Assembly: GCA_964553255.1 (NCBI GenBank)
Contig: CAZKJS010000023.1
Coordinates: forward strand, 1-28,345
Length of the DNA stretch: 28,345 bases
Source: JAQUCI01 sp964553255
Lineage (GTDB): Bacteria > Bacillota_I > Bacilli_A > Erysipelotrichales > Erysipelotrichaceae
Reading direction: 5' to 3'
Shown here in pieces: positions 15,725 to 24,069 of this stretch; position 1 is the stretch's first letter, and each line of letters starts with the position of its first letter. A model generated the notes under the pieces. The model was not told the origin of the DNA. It was given only the letters and a program-made list of their open reading frames with translations, and did no database searches. Made by a program: the position numbers and the translations under genes.

Positions 15725-16456
15725 ATGCACAAAAGACGGTTGATCACGATCATCATTATCATGTTTTTATGGCAATTTGCGGCTTTGGTAATCAATAATG
15801 ATATATTGATACCTATGCCGTATGTTGTTTTTGTCAAAATGATTAATGATATCGTTATGCCGTCTTTTTATCTTGCGTTATATACTACTATCATAAGACT
15901 GCTTATTGGGCTTTTAGTAGCTATTACTGCGGCTCTTTGTTTAGGATTGCTTAGCGGATTAAAGCCAGTTTTCGCTGAGTACTTCAGCGTTATTGACGAT
16001 ATCATCAAGACTATTCCTAATATATCCTATATCATCATTATTTTGATTTGGTTAAATGCTGAGCAAAGTGTTACAGTGATCACATTCTTTATCATTTTTC
16101 CTAATTTATACGCTAATGTTTTATTAGGTGTTAAAAGCTTGCCACGTGAACTTAAGGATGTCTTATTTATCTATCCACTTTCGCTTAATCAGAAAATATT
16201 CAAGGTTTATCTTCCACAGGTTTTACCTTATTTATTAACAGGCATAAAGGTCGCTTTTGGTCTAGGATTGAAGGTTAGTGTTATGGCTGAAATTCTAACG
16301 CAGGTAAGATTTGGTATTGGTAAGCAACTCTTATTCGCCCGCAATACCCTTGATATGACTGCTATTTTCGCATGGACAATATGGATTATAATGATATCGT
16401 TAATAATTGATCAGCTGTTTGAATTAATCATAAGAAAAACAAAAAACAATCGTTGA
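15725..16456 (+). CDS. ABC importer permease (SsuC/TauC/ThiX-like)
   Basis: This 243-residue integral membrane protein has about six helices and belongs to the binding-protein-dependent transport permease family. The cytoplasmic EAA loop that docks the ATPase is seen as RELKDVLFIYPLSLNQKIFKVYLPQVLPYL (around residues 140-170), a degenerate version of the consensus. The short first helix after MHKRR and the SsuC-like ordering match importers of the NitT/TauT class. A GGAG site precedes ATG 15725. It partners the upstream lipoprotein. The gene after it is on the other strand, so the ATPase must be encoded elsewhere, or is shared with another transporter. Confidence 0.85.
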   Translation: MHKRRLITIIIIMFLWQFAALVINNDILIPMPYVVFVKMINDIVMPSFYLALYTTIIRLLIGLLVAITAALCLGLLSGLKPVFAEYFSVIDDIIKTIPNISYIIIILIWLNAEQSVTVITFFIIFPNLYANVLLGVKSLPRELKDVLFIYPLSLNQKIFKVYLPQVLPYLLTGIKVAFGLGLKVSVMAEILTQVRFGIGKQLLFARNTLDMTAIFAWTIWIIMISLIIDQLFELIIRKTKNNR

Positions 16457-16466
16457 CTGTTTTTTT
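16441..16466. terminator. Weak convergent terminator between the importer operon and the MBL gene
   Basis: AAAAAACA (16441-16448) can pair with TGTTTTTT (16458-16465), giving a U-run on either strand. The stem is nearly all A-T, so it is a weak but plausible bidirectional terminator. It overlaps the end of the permease gene (stop at 16454-16456). Confidence 0.45.
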
Positions 16467-16472
16467 AATGAA

Positions 16473-17243
16473 CTAGATTGTGATCTCAAGACCAACTCCC
16501 ACTTCTTTAACGTTGGTGATCTTGGCTAAGGCGATCTTACTATCAAGATCACTACAATGAGATGGATAAATAATATCAACAGGATTTTGCTTGAAGTAAT
16601 CAATTGTTTTTGCTAGTTGAACGGGGTTATCAAGTAAATGAAAACCACCAATAATACCAGTAATATGATTGATACTACTTACTTTTTTCGCATATTCACA
16701 AATGTTGCAAATACCACTGTGAGAGCAACCAGTGATCACCCATAAAACATCGTTTTGATGGTAAATAACGGCAGTATCATCAAGTAAAGGATCACCATCT
16801 AAAGGAAATCCTTCATGATCAAATATGCGAGGAATTTCGCCAAGAAAGGTTAAATTAGGTGTTAGTTGATATAAAGAAGTTACAAGATTTAAACTAAAAT
16901 TGTTTGGTAAATCCTTTAGTTTGATCATACAACCAACATCTTGCTTAGCGTAATATTTGGGTTGATCCACTAATGGATGAGCGGTTAGCTTTAATGGTCG
17001 AGTGAGTTGTTTAAGATGAACTATTCCACCTGTATGGTCATTATGACCATGTGATAATACAACTTGATCTATAAGTGATAGATCAATGTTCATCCTAAAA
17101 GCGTTTATCATAAAAACATCAGAGTAACCAACATCAAATAAGATCGTATTATTACCATCGTTGATCAGATATGATAATGCGGGCTCTGCAAGATAATACT
17201 TATCAATGAAAGTATTGTTATCAACTAGAACAGTTAGTTTCAT
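16473..17243 (-). CDS. MBL-fold metallo-hydrolase (COG1237-like)
   Basis: This 256-aa soluble metallo-beta-lactamase-fold protein has the motif LSHGHNDHTGG, in which H65, H67, D69 and H70 form the H-x-H-x-D-H metal site; a GCSHSGICN block follows further along and a terminal PSHCS carries another His. The overall pattern (VDNN at the start, DVGYSD, HGHNDHTGG, CSHSGI) is that of the COG1237 branch, whose named member acts in methanopterin-related phosphate chemistry in archaea; bacterial members have no settled substrate. It starts inside the rqcH stop (ATGA overlap), with AAGGAG upstream, so it is co-transcribed with rqcH. Whether it takes part in ribosome quality control is unknown. Confidence 0.85.
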   Translation of the reverse strand: MKLTVLVDNNTFIDKYYLAEPALSYLINDGNNTILFDVGYSDVFMINAFRMNIDLSLIDQVVLSHGHNDHTGGIVHLKQLTRPLKLTAHPLVDQPKYYAKQDVGCMIKLKDLPNNFSLNLVTSLYQLTPNLTFLGEIPRIFDHEGFPLDGDPLLDDTAVIYHQNDVLWVITGCSHSGICNICEYAKKVSSINHITGIIGGFHLLDNPVQLAKTIDYFKQNPVDIIYPSHCSDLDSKIALAKITNVKEVGVGLEITI

Positions 17244-18889
17244 ACAAACTCCTTCATAGTTATATATTGGCGTAGTAAATTATGATCGATATCAATATAG
17301 ATAGTTTGATAACTACTCATTGTGACAAGACCAGCTTTTGAATTAGGAATTTTCTTAAGGTTCTTTACCTTGGTATATGCGATTGGAATACTACTTGATT
17401 CACTGGCTGAGCTATAATAGGCCGCAAGCATAGCTGCTAAGCGAATCTTGGGTTCATCAAGATCATCGGTATTTATTATGGTATGAGAGCCATGATAATC
17501 TAAGGCATGAAACCAATAGTCGTTTTTATTAGCCAGTTTAAAGGTCACAAATTCATTTTGACGATTATTTTTACCAACATAAATAAAAGTATTCTCATCA
17601 TACTTAATAGTTAAGTAATTCAAACTTATCTTTTTAGGTCTTTTTGATTTGACGCTTGATCGTAAATAACCATTACTGATGAGTTCTTCTTTGATCTCTA
17701 ATGCATCTTTGAAATCGATCATTTCAAGTTGCTTTTGAATCATCATAAAATAATCTATTTCGTTTTGACAAATATCTAATTGTTGTTGGATATGAATTTG
17801 ACCTTTTTTACCCTTATTATATTTTTGAAAATACTTCTTTGCGTTTTGCTTAACATCAAGTTTGGGATCAAGAGGTATCGTGATCAGTTCATTAGTCTCA
17901 AAATCATTTAGACATGCAACTTCATCACCCTTTTTAATCATATGTTGATAGGCAAAAAGTAAATCACCGTACTTTTGCCACTTTGAACAGTCTAATGCTT
18001 CATTCATTGATAGAGTTAACTTTTGATATTTCTGTTGGTTTTTCTTTAGTTCATTTCGAACAAATTTGAATAAATCGCCAGTCTTTTGTCTGATACGATC
18101 AACTTCTTCTTGATAGAAATACAGTTCATCTAAAGCTGTCATGATGGGTAGTTTTTTACTGATGGTTTCAAATTGCGTTAGCTCGATGAGATGGAAATAA
18201 AATTTATTCTGATAATTGGTGATATAAAGATGATCAGATGTATGTAATTTATTGATTAAATCATCAAATGACTCATTTTGCATGATACGATATTCAAATT
18301 CACGACTTAATAAGGGAGAAAAACCTCCGAACTGCTCAGTAAAACTAATATTTGGATCATAAGTCTGACTTGTAAAGGGATCACTTTTTCCTTGATCTTT
18401 TGGTAAGGTAAAAACAGCTCCTGGTTGAATGGTACGCTGTGAGTTTTCAAATGGTGGAATACGTTTAAGTGCGTCAAATATCTTAAGGTTTTCATCAGTT
18501 AAGATGACATTGGCGTATTTACCCATTAATTCAACAAAGAGGTAGCGAGTGATTGGGTCACCGATTTCATTATGCGTCAATATCGTGAAAGTAAGATAGC
18601 GATCAAGGTTACCTTGTTGGATTTTGATCAACATACCATTTTCTAAATGTTTGCGAAGTAACATGACAAAGTTAGATGGTTCATTGGGAACTGGATATTT
18701 TTTATCTGTCAAGTTAATGCGATTAAATTGTGAATGACAAGATATTAACAGTGAAAAGCGCTCACTGTTATTTTTAATTTGAAATAATAATTCAGTGTCT
18801 GATATGTTATTGATTTTAGTTATTCTTACAGGTAAGATCGTTTGTAGTTTTTCATTAATCTTATTTATTACGATTCCATCTAGCGCCAT
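17240..18889 (-). CDS. rqcH: Rqc2/NFACT-family ribosome quality control protein RqcH
   Basis: This 549-aa protein is a homologue of bacterial RqcH (formerly fibronectin-binding protein YloA/FbpA/PavA). It binds obstructed 50S-peptidyl-tRNA complexes and drives alanine tailing with tRNA-Ala so that stalled chains can be degraded. Evidence: an N-terminal NFACT-N segment beginning MALDGIVINKI, MLLRKHLENG, and the catalytically essential Asp-Arg pair D96-R97 (QGNLDRYL), equivalent to D97/R98 of B. subtilis; a central coiled-coil region (about 270-400, rich in Lys, Gln and Glu); and the C-terminal NFACT-R domain with NDYWFHALDYHGSHTII. It lies divergent from gmk and upstream of the MBL gene. AAAGGAAATTT precedes the ATG. 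It does not look truncated. Confidence 0.95.
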   Translation of the reverse strand: MALDGIVINKINEKLQTILPVRITKINNISDTELLFQIKNNSERFSLLISCHSQFNRINLTDKKYPVPNEPSNFVMLLRKHLENGMLIKIQQGNLDRYLTFTILTHNEIGDPITRYLFVELMGKYANVILTDENLKIFDALKRIPPFENSQRTIQPGAVFTLPKDQGKSDPFTSQTYDPNISFTEQFGGFSPLLSREFEYRIMQNESFDDLINKLHTSDHLYITNYQNKFYFHLIELTQFETISKKLPIMTALDELYFYQEEVDRIRQKTGDLFKFVRNELKKNQQKYQKLTLSMNEALDCSKWQKYGDLLFAYQHMIKKGDEVACLNDFETNELITIPLDPKLDVKQNAKKYFQKYNKGKKGQIHIQQQLDICQNEIDYFMMIQKQLEMIDFKDALEIKEELISNGYLRSSVKSKRPKKISLNYLTIKYDENTFIYVGKNNRQNEFVTFKLANKNDYWFHALDYHGSHTIINTDDLDEPKIRLAAMLAAYYSSASESSSIPIAYTKVKNLKKIPNSKAGLVTMSSYQTIYIDIDHNLLRQYITMKEFV

Positions 18890-18910
18890 ATAAATTTCCT
18901 TTGTTTTTTA

Positions 18911-18919
18911 ATTATATCA
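18911..18919 (-). promoter_or_regulatory. Extended -10 promoter element for rqcH
   Basis: On the minus strand the sequence reads TGATATAAT (TGN plus a perfect TATAAT, which lies at 18911-18916 on the plus strand). No good -35 is seen, which is common for extended -10 promoters. It sits about 20 nt upstream of the rqcH start codon and next to the opposite-facing gmk promoter. Confidence 0.65.
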
Positions 18920-18922
18920 TAA

Positions 18923-18951
18923 TTGACAAGTTGATTTTATCTTATTAATAT
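18923..18951 (+). promoter_or_regulatory. Promoter of the gmk-rpe operon
   Basis: A perfect TTGACA (18923-18928) and TAATAT (18946-18951) are separated by 17 nt and placed about 20 nt before the gmk start. The gene's GAAAGGAG site is just downstream. The -35 region lies 3 nt from the divergent rqcH -10 element, so the two polymerases would compete. Confidence 0.85.
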
Positions 18952-18970
18952 TAATGAAAGGAGTAAGAAA

Positions 18971-19534
18971 ATGCAAAAAGGACTTTTGATCGTTATAAGT
19001 GGACCCAGTGGTGTGGGTAAAGGAACAATAAGAGATTTGTTTGTTAATGATCCTGAATTAAATCTTGCTTATTCAATATCGATGACCACAAGAAAACCAC
19101 GAGCTAATGAACGTAATGGAGTTGATTATTTCTTTGTCAGTGAAGATGAGTTCTTAACAGCTATCGCTAATGATGAACTTTTAGAATATGCTAAGTTTGT
19201 TGGTAATTATTATGGTACACCAAGAGCTTATGTAGATAAGCTTAGAGAAGAAGGTAAGAATGTATTACTTGAAATCGAAGTACAGGGTGCCCAACAAGTT
19301 GTTGAAAAGTGTCCAGAGGCTTTGAGCATCTTTATCATTCCTCCTAGTTTACAAGAGTTAGAACAAAGGATTCGCAGTCGTAAGAGTGAAGCAGAAGAAG
19401 TAATTCAAGAAAGATTACAAAAAGCGATCAAGGAAATGGATTTGATCAGTCAGTATAAGTATGTTGTATGTAATGAGGATGCAAAACTCGCTAGTGACTT
19501 AATTTCAATCATCATTAAAAGACATATCAATTAA
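18971..19534 (+). CDS. gmk: Guanylate kinase
   Basis: This 187-aa enzyme phosphorylates GMP to GDP with ATP. The P-loop is SGPSGVGKGT (residues 10-19). The conserved block SISMTTRKPR (GMP-binding region) is followed by the GVDYFFVS segment, and the substrate-binding region reads EYAKFVGNYYGTP. Further along are LLEIEVQGAQQV and FIIPPS, as in typical Gmk. A GAAAGGAG site precedes ATG 18971. It is the first gene of the block leading to priA, and its terminator begins at the stop codon. The length is slightly shorter than the ~205 aa of other Gmks. Confidence 0.97.
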   Translation: MQKGLLIVISGPSGVGKGTIRDLFVNDPELNLAYSISMTTRKPRANERNGVDYFFVSEDEFLTAIANDELLEYAKFVGNYYGTPRAYVDKLREEGKNVLLEIEVQGAQQVVEKCPEALSIFIIPPSLQELEQRIRSRKSEAEEVIQERLQKAIKEMDLISQYKYVVCNEDAKLASDLISIIIKRHIN

Positions 19535-19557
19535 ACTCATCAGTGATGAGTTTTTTT
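19533..19557 (+). terminator. Intrinsic terminator after gmk
   Basis: AAACTCATC (19533-19541) pairs with GATGAGTTT (19545-19553) around AGT, followed by a T-run to 19557. It starts in the gmk stop codon. A TATAAT at 19560-19565 right after it may give priA its own promoter, but no -35 was found. Confidence 0.85.
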
Positions 19558-19581
19558 AGTATAATAATTATGAGGTGAACT

Positions 19582-21759
19582 ATGTTAGTTGCTAATGTTT
19601 GGATTGAACATCCGTATTTTAAGATTGATAGACCATACAGCTATTTAGCTGATGGGTTTACCTTAAAACAGGGGATGCGCGTAGTTGTTGATTTCAACAA
19701 TCAACGGCTAATCGGTTTTGTTGATACGGTTTTTTCAACCGACCTTGATCAACAGAGCTATTTTAAGCAGCACGGCTTTGAGTTAAAGATGATATTAGCT
19801 GTAATTGATGAGAAACCATTGATCAATGATGAACTATTTGAATTGGGTAAGTGGCTTGCAGAACAAACAGTCAGTCCTCGTATCGCTTGTTATCAAACGA
19901 TGTTACCGCCTAAGATTAGTCCCAAAACAAATCAAAGCAAGATTAAGTTCATTGATCATGTTCATTTAGAAAAAATGGATATAACATTAAGTCAAGCTTG
20001 TATAAATGCATTAAATGCATTAGTAGATAATGATATGATTGCTAGTCAATGGCGAAAGAATTACGGTACTTACGCTACATCAAAGTTGATTAAGCTTAAA
20101 AATGTTAGCATATATAAAAAAGAAGCTCGTTATCAAGCTGATAAAACGTATATGATCGAAGATCATTTGATCATGACGCAAAAACAAAAAGAAGCCTATG
20201 ATACGATCATAAATAATGATGATGAGATTTTTTTGATCCATGGGGCAACTGGCAGTGGTAAGACAGAAGTATATCTTCAGTTAGCACAAAAAGTTATTGA
20301 TCAAAACAAACAAGTGTTGATATTAGTTCCTGAAATCTCATTAACGCCACAGATGATGATAAGGGTAAAGAATCGTTTTGGTGATCAAGTAGCAATTTAT
20401 CATTCCGCATTAAACGATCAAGAAAAATACGAACAGTTTAAAAGAGTTGATGAAAATGAGATTGCGGTTGTTGTTGGTACAAGAAGCGCTGCTTTTATGC
20501 CGTTTAAAAAACTTGGCTTAATAATAATGGATGAAGAACATGATACAAGCTATAAACAAGACAAAACGCCGTGTTATCATTGTCGTGATGTTATAATTAA
20601 GCGTGGAGAATATCATGGCTGTAAGATAATATTGGGTAGTGCAACGCCAGCTCTTGAAACTTATGCTAGAGCGCAAAAAGGACTTTATCACCTAATTGAG
20701 TTACCAGATCGAATAAACGAACAACCATTACCAAAAACGCGTTTAGTTGATGTTAAACACTATTTAAAAAAAGGATTAAAAGAAATAATAACGCCAGAGT
20801 TAAAAGATGCGATCTCAAAGCGACTAAAACTTAAGCAACAAGTTATTCTACTACTTAATAGACGTGGTTATGCACCAATACAACAGTGTCTAAACTGTGG
20901 TTATGTCATTAAATGTCCTGATTGTGATATCGCTTTAAATTTCCATAAGGATGCTAACAGTTTAATTTGCCATACTTGTGGTAGAATGACAAGAACTGAT
21001 CAAAATTGTCCTGAATGTCATAAGAACTCATGGGTAAGGTTGGGATATGGTACACAACGGTTAGAAGAGGAAATAGCTAGTGCTTTTCCTAATGCTAGAA
21101 TTCTAAGGATGGACTCTGATACTACAACTAAGAAAAATGCTCATCAAAAGATATTAGATAAATTTGGTTCATATGAGGCTGATATTCTTCTTGGTACACA
21201 AATGATCGCTAAGGGACTAGATTATCCTAAAGTAACACTTGTTGGCATCTTAAATGCTGATTCAGCACTTTATCGTGATGATTTTCGTTCTGCTGAAAAT
21301 ACCTTTGATCTTTTAGTCCAAGCTAGTGGTAGAAGTGGTAGAGGAATTGAAGTTGGTGAAGTGATAATTCAAGCTTTTGATCTTAATCATTATGCTTTGC
21401 AAACTGCAAGACGTCATGACTATAAAATGTTCTATGCATACGAAATGCAATATCGTCACGCTGGTAATTATCCCCCTTATACCTATCTTGTCAGTATTAC
21501 ATTTGGTACTCAAAAAGATGAAGTGTTAAAAAGAGTAGTAACTGATTTAGCAGTAACATTAAGAAATGATATTGCGATTAAGGTATTAGGACCAACAGAG
21601 CTTATAAAAATTTATAAACAAAGAAGGATGAGGATCATCATTAAAAGTAAGAATTTAAATTACTTGATAAAAACGGCTAAAACGATTGTAACTGAGTTTA
21701 CATCCTTATATCCTGATATCAATGTCATGATTGATGTAAATCCATTGAGGATAGAGTAA
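19582..21759 (+). CDS. priA: Primosomal protein N', replication restart helicase PriA
   Basis: This is a 725-aa 3'-to-5' superfamily 2 helicase that reloads the replisome at stalled forks. The N-terminal 3'-DNA-binding domain reads VWIEHPYFKIDRPYSY and on. The helicase has Walker A HGATGSGKTEVYL (P-loop residues 221-228), DEEH (317-320) and the later motifs VGTRSAAF and LGSATPALETY. The zinc-binding cluster is complete, with eight cysteines in four Cys-x-x-Cys pairs (CLNC, CPDC, CHTC, CPEC). Motif V/VI appears as LLGTQMIAKGLDYPKVTLVG and QASGRSGRG. A GAGGTG site lies 6 nt upstream of ATG 19582. It is about 80 aa shorter than the B. subtilis protein and overlaps rsmB by 1 nt. In Bacillus, coaBC precedes and def-fmt follow it; none is present here. 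Confidence 0.97.
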   Translation: MLVANVWIEHPYFKIDRPYSYLADGFTLKQGMRVVVDFNNQRLIGFVDTVFSTDLDQQSYFKQHGFELKMILAVIDEKPLINDELFELGKWLAEQTVSPRIACYQTMLPPKISPKTNQSKIKFIDHVHLEKMDITLSQACINALNALVDNDMIASQWRKNYGTYATSKLIKLKNVSIYKKEARYQADKTYMIEDHLIMTQKQKEAYDTIINNDDEIFLIHGATGSGKTEVYLQLAQKVIDQNKQVLILVPEISLTPQMMIRVKNRFGDQVAIYHSALNDQEKYEQFKRVDENEIAVVVGTRSAAFMPFKKLGLIIMDEEHDTSYKQDKTPCYHCRDVIIKRGEYHGCKIILGSATPALETYARAQKGLYHLIELPDRINEQPLPKTRLVDVKHYLKKGLKEIITPELKDAISKRLKLKQQVILLLNRRGYAPIQQCLNCGYVIKCPDCDIALNFHKDANSLICHTCGRMTRTDQNCPECHKNSWVRLGYGTQRLEEEIASAFPNARILRMDSDTTTKKNAHQKILDKFGSYEADILLGTQMIAKGLDYPKVTLVGILNADSALYRDDFRSAENTFDLLVQASGRSGRGIEVGEVIIQAFDLNHYALQTARRHDYKMFYAYEMQYRHAGNYPPYTYLVSITFGTQKDEVLKRVVTDLAVTLRNDIAIKVLGPTELIKIYKQRRMRIIIKSKNLNYLIKTAKTIVTEFTSLYPDINVMIDVNPLRIE

Positions 21760-23006
21760 TGAGTGTTAGAAAAATTGCATTTGAAACAATCTGTAATGTA
21801 ATGATAAATGATGGTTATAGTAACTTATTATTACGAAACATCAACTTAGATGATCAAAGAGATCAAGCTCTTTTAAATGAGCTTGTTTATGGTACGTTAC
21901 AGAATTTCTTGTATCTAGAACATCAATGGCAAAGATATGTTGATGATAAGCTTGATATGAAGATAAAGTGTTTGCTTAATATGAGCATTTATCAATTACT
22001 ATATCTTGATAAGATTCCTGAGTATGCGATTGTTGATGAAGCTATTAGAATAGCTTCTAAAATTGAACACGGTAAGTACAAAGCGTTATGTAATGCGTTA
22101 TTAAGACGCTTTATCAATGATGGTGAAAATAAAGTGGCACCGAATGATAAGGTTGAAGCAATTGCACTCAAAACTAGTCATCCTTATTGGTTAGTAAAAA
22201 TGTGGGCTTCACACTATGGTGAAGAAACAGCAATTGCTATTTGTGAGCATAATAATTTTAGAAGACCAATGGCTTTACGTATTAATGAGCTTAAGACTGA
22301 TAGAACAGCAATATTTAGCGATAAACGATTCTCAATGGGAAGATTAGCTGATTGTGCATGTTATTTTCAGGGTAATATATTTGCGACGGATTATTTTAAA
22401 AATGGTGAAATCCTGATTCAAGATGAAGCTAGTCAATATGTCAGTATTTTCGCTGCACCTAATTTGAATGATAATGTTTTAGATATGTGTAGTGCGCCAG
22501 GAAGCAAAGCCATTCACATGGCAGAATTAATGAAGTTGACTGGTCACATCGATGCGCTAGATATTCATCAACATCGTGTTGAATTGATCAATCAGATGAT
22601 TGAAAGACTTGCTATCACTAACATTAAAACGCATGTAATGGATGCTTTAATGGTAGAGCAACAATTAAAGCAAGATAGTTATGATATCGTATTACTTGAT
22701 GCTGTTTGTAGTGGTTTGGGAGTGTGTAATCACAAACCGGAAATTAAGTTATTTATTAAACCCGAAGAACTTGATCAAGTTGTGTCATTACAGCAACAGT
22801 TGCTTTTACAAGCAGGTGTAATGGTCAAAAAAGATGGCTTTTTGATATACTCAACATGTACTTTAAATAAAAAAGAAAATGAAAAACAGATTGAGCGTTT
22901 TCTCATCGATAACAACAACTATGTTTTAATAAAGCAACTAACAATTTTACCTATGCAATATGATACCGATGGTTTCTTTATGGCAAAATTACAACGAATA
23001 GGGTAA
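21759..23006 (+). CDS. rsmB: 16S rRNA (cytosine(967)-C5)-methyltransferase RsmB
   Basis: This 415-aa enzyme methylates C967 of 16S rRNA. It has an N-terminal NusB-like RNA-binding domain (about residues 1-130, beginning SVRKIAFETI) and a Rossmann methyltransferase core with the SAM motif DMCSAPGSKAIHMAEL. The C-terminal catalytic Cys is in STCT (C367). Motif IV reads LDAVCSGLGV instead of the usual DAPCSGLG: the near-invariant Pro before Cys317 is Val. Because C367 is the nucleophile in this family, activity may be kept, but the change is unusual. It starts inside the priA stop (TAATG). The usual upstream def and fmt genes are absent. Confidence 0.95.
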   Translation: MSVRKIAFETICNVMINDGYSNLLLRNINLDDQRDQALLNELVYGTLQNFLYLEHQWQRYVDDKLDMKIKCLLNMSIYQLLYLDKIPEYAIVDEAIRIASKIEHGKYKALCNALLRRFINDGENKVAPNDKVEAIALKTSHPYWLVKMWASHYGEETAIAICEHNNFRRPMALRINELKTDRTAIFSDKRFSMGRLADCACYFQGNIFATDYFKNGEILIQDEASQYVSIFAAPNLNDNVLDMCSAPGSKAIHMAELMKLTGHIDALDIHQHRVELINQMIERLAITNIKTHVMDALMVEQQLKQDSYDIVLLDAVCSGLGVCNHKPEIKLFIKPEELDQVVSLQQQLLLQAGVMVKKDGFLIYSTCTLNKKENEKQIERFLIDNNNYVLIKQLTILPMQYDTDGFFMAKLQRIG

Positions 23007-23028
23007 TATTAAATGATGAAGGTGAATT

Positions 23029-24069
23029 ATGAGAAGTATATATGATTTAGAGTTTAATGAATTAATTGAATGGGTTGAGATGGTTGGTTTAAAACACTTT
23101 CAAGCCAAACAAATATTCCAGTGGTTGTATCGTCATCGTGTCAACACTTTTGATGAAATGAGCGATGTCGCTCTTGCTAAACGCGATTTATTGCGAAGAA
23201 CTTTTAGTATTGATCAGCCAGAAGTGGTTAAATCACAGATATCTAGTGATGGTACCAGAAAATTTCTGCTTAAATTACAAGATGAAGCATTAGTAGAATG
23301 TGTACTCATGATCTATGATTATGGCAAGACAATATGTATATCAAGCCAGGTTGGGTGTAATATGGGCTGTAGTTTTTGTGCTAGTGGCTTACTTAAAAAG
23401 CAACGTGATCTGAGTGTTGCTGAAATGGTTAGTCAAGTTCTTTTTGTACAAAAAGAATTGGATAAAGAACAACAAAGAGTGAGTCATGTAGTTATCATGG
23501 GGAGTGGCGAGCCATTTGATAATTATGATAATGTGATGGGTTTTATGCGTACTATCAATCATGATTTAGGCTTAGCAATTGGAGCAAGACACATTACTAT
23601 ATCAACTTGTGGTATCGTTCCTAGAATTTATCAATTTGCGGATGAGAGTGTTCAGTATAACTTAGCGATATCTTTGCATGCACCAAATGATGAACTTAGG
23701 ACTTCTTTAATGCCAATCAATAAAGCATATCCTTTAAACGAACTTATGACGGCTATTAGATATTACGCTTCTAAGAATAATAGACGTATTACTTTTGAAT
23801 ACATCTTACTTCAAGGAGTCAATGATCAAATGATTCATGCCCAACAGTTAGCTAACCTGATCAAAGGACTAAATGCTTATGTTAATCTGATACCATATAA
23901 CCAAGTAGATGAACATGGTTATCGCAAGGTTGACTATAAGAAAGCTATGGTATTTTATGACACTTTAAGCAAGCTAAAAGTAAAATGTACGTTAAGGCAA
24001 GAGCATGGTGCTGATATTGATGCCGCTTGTGGACAGTTAAGAGCCAAGCATGAAAGGAAGAGCTTATGA
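23029..24069 (+). CDS. rlmN: 23S rRNA (adenine(2503)-C2)-methyltransferase RlmN
   Basis: This 346-aa radical-SAM enzyme methylates A2503 of 23S rRNA and A37 of certain tRNAs. The iron-sulfur-binding cysteines are C110, C114 and C117 (GCNMGCSFCASG), and the methyl-carrying Cys of the C-terminal DIDAACGQL motif is C334. GSGEPFDNYDNV (SAM-binding region) and the ISTCGIVPRI and LAISLHAPND segments follow the family order. All key cysteines are present. An AAGGTG site is upstream of ATG 23029. The end overlaps the phosphatase gene by 4 nt (ATGA). Standard length. Confidence 0.97.
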   Translation: MRSIYDLEFNELIEWVEMVGLKHFQAKQIFQWLYRHRVNTFDEMSDVALAKRDLLRRTFSIDQPEVVKSQISSDGTRKFLLKLQDEALVECVLMIYDYGKTICISSQVGCNMGCSFCASGLLKKQRDLSVAEMVSQVLFVQKELDKEQQRVSHVVIMGSGEPFDNYDNVMGFMRTINHDLGLAIGARHITISTCGIVPRIYQFADESVQYNLAISLHAPNDELRTSLMPINKAYPLNELMTAIRYYASKNNRRITFEYILLQGVNDQMIHAQQLANLIKGLNAYVNLIPYNQVDEHGYRKVDYKKAMVFYDTLSKLKVKCTLRQEHGADIDAACGQLRAKHERKSL

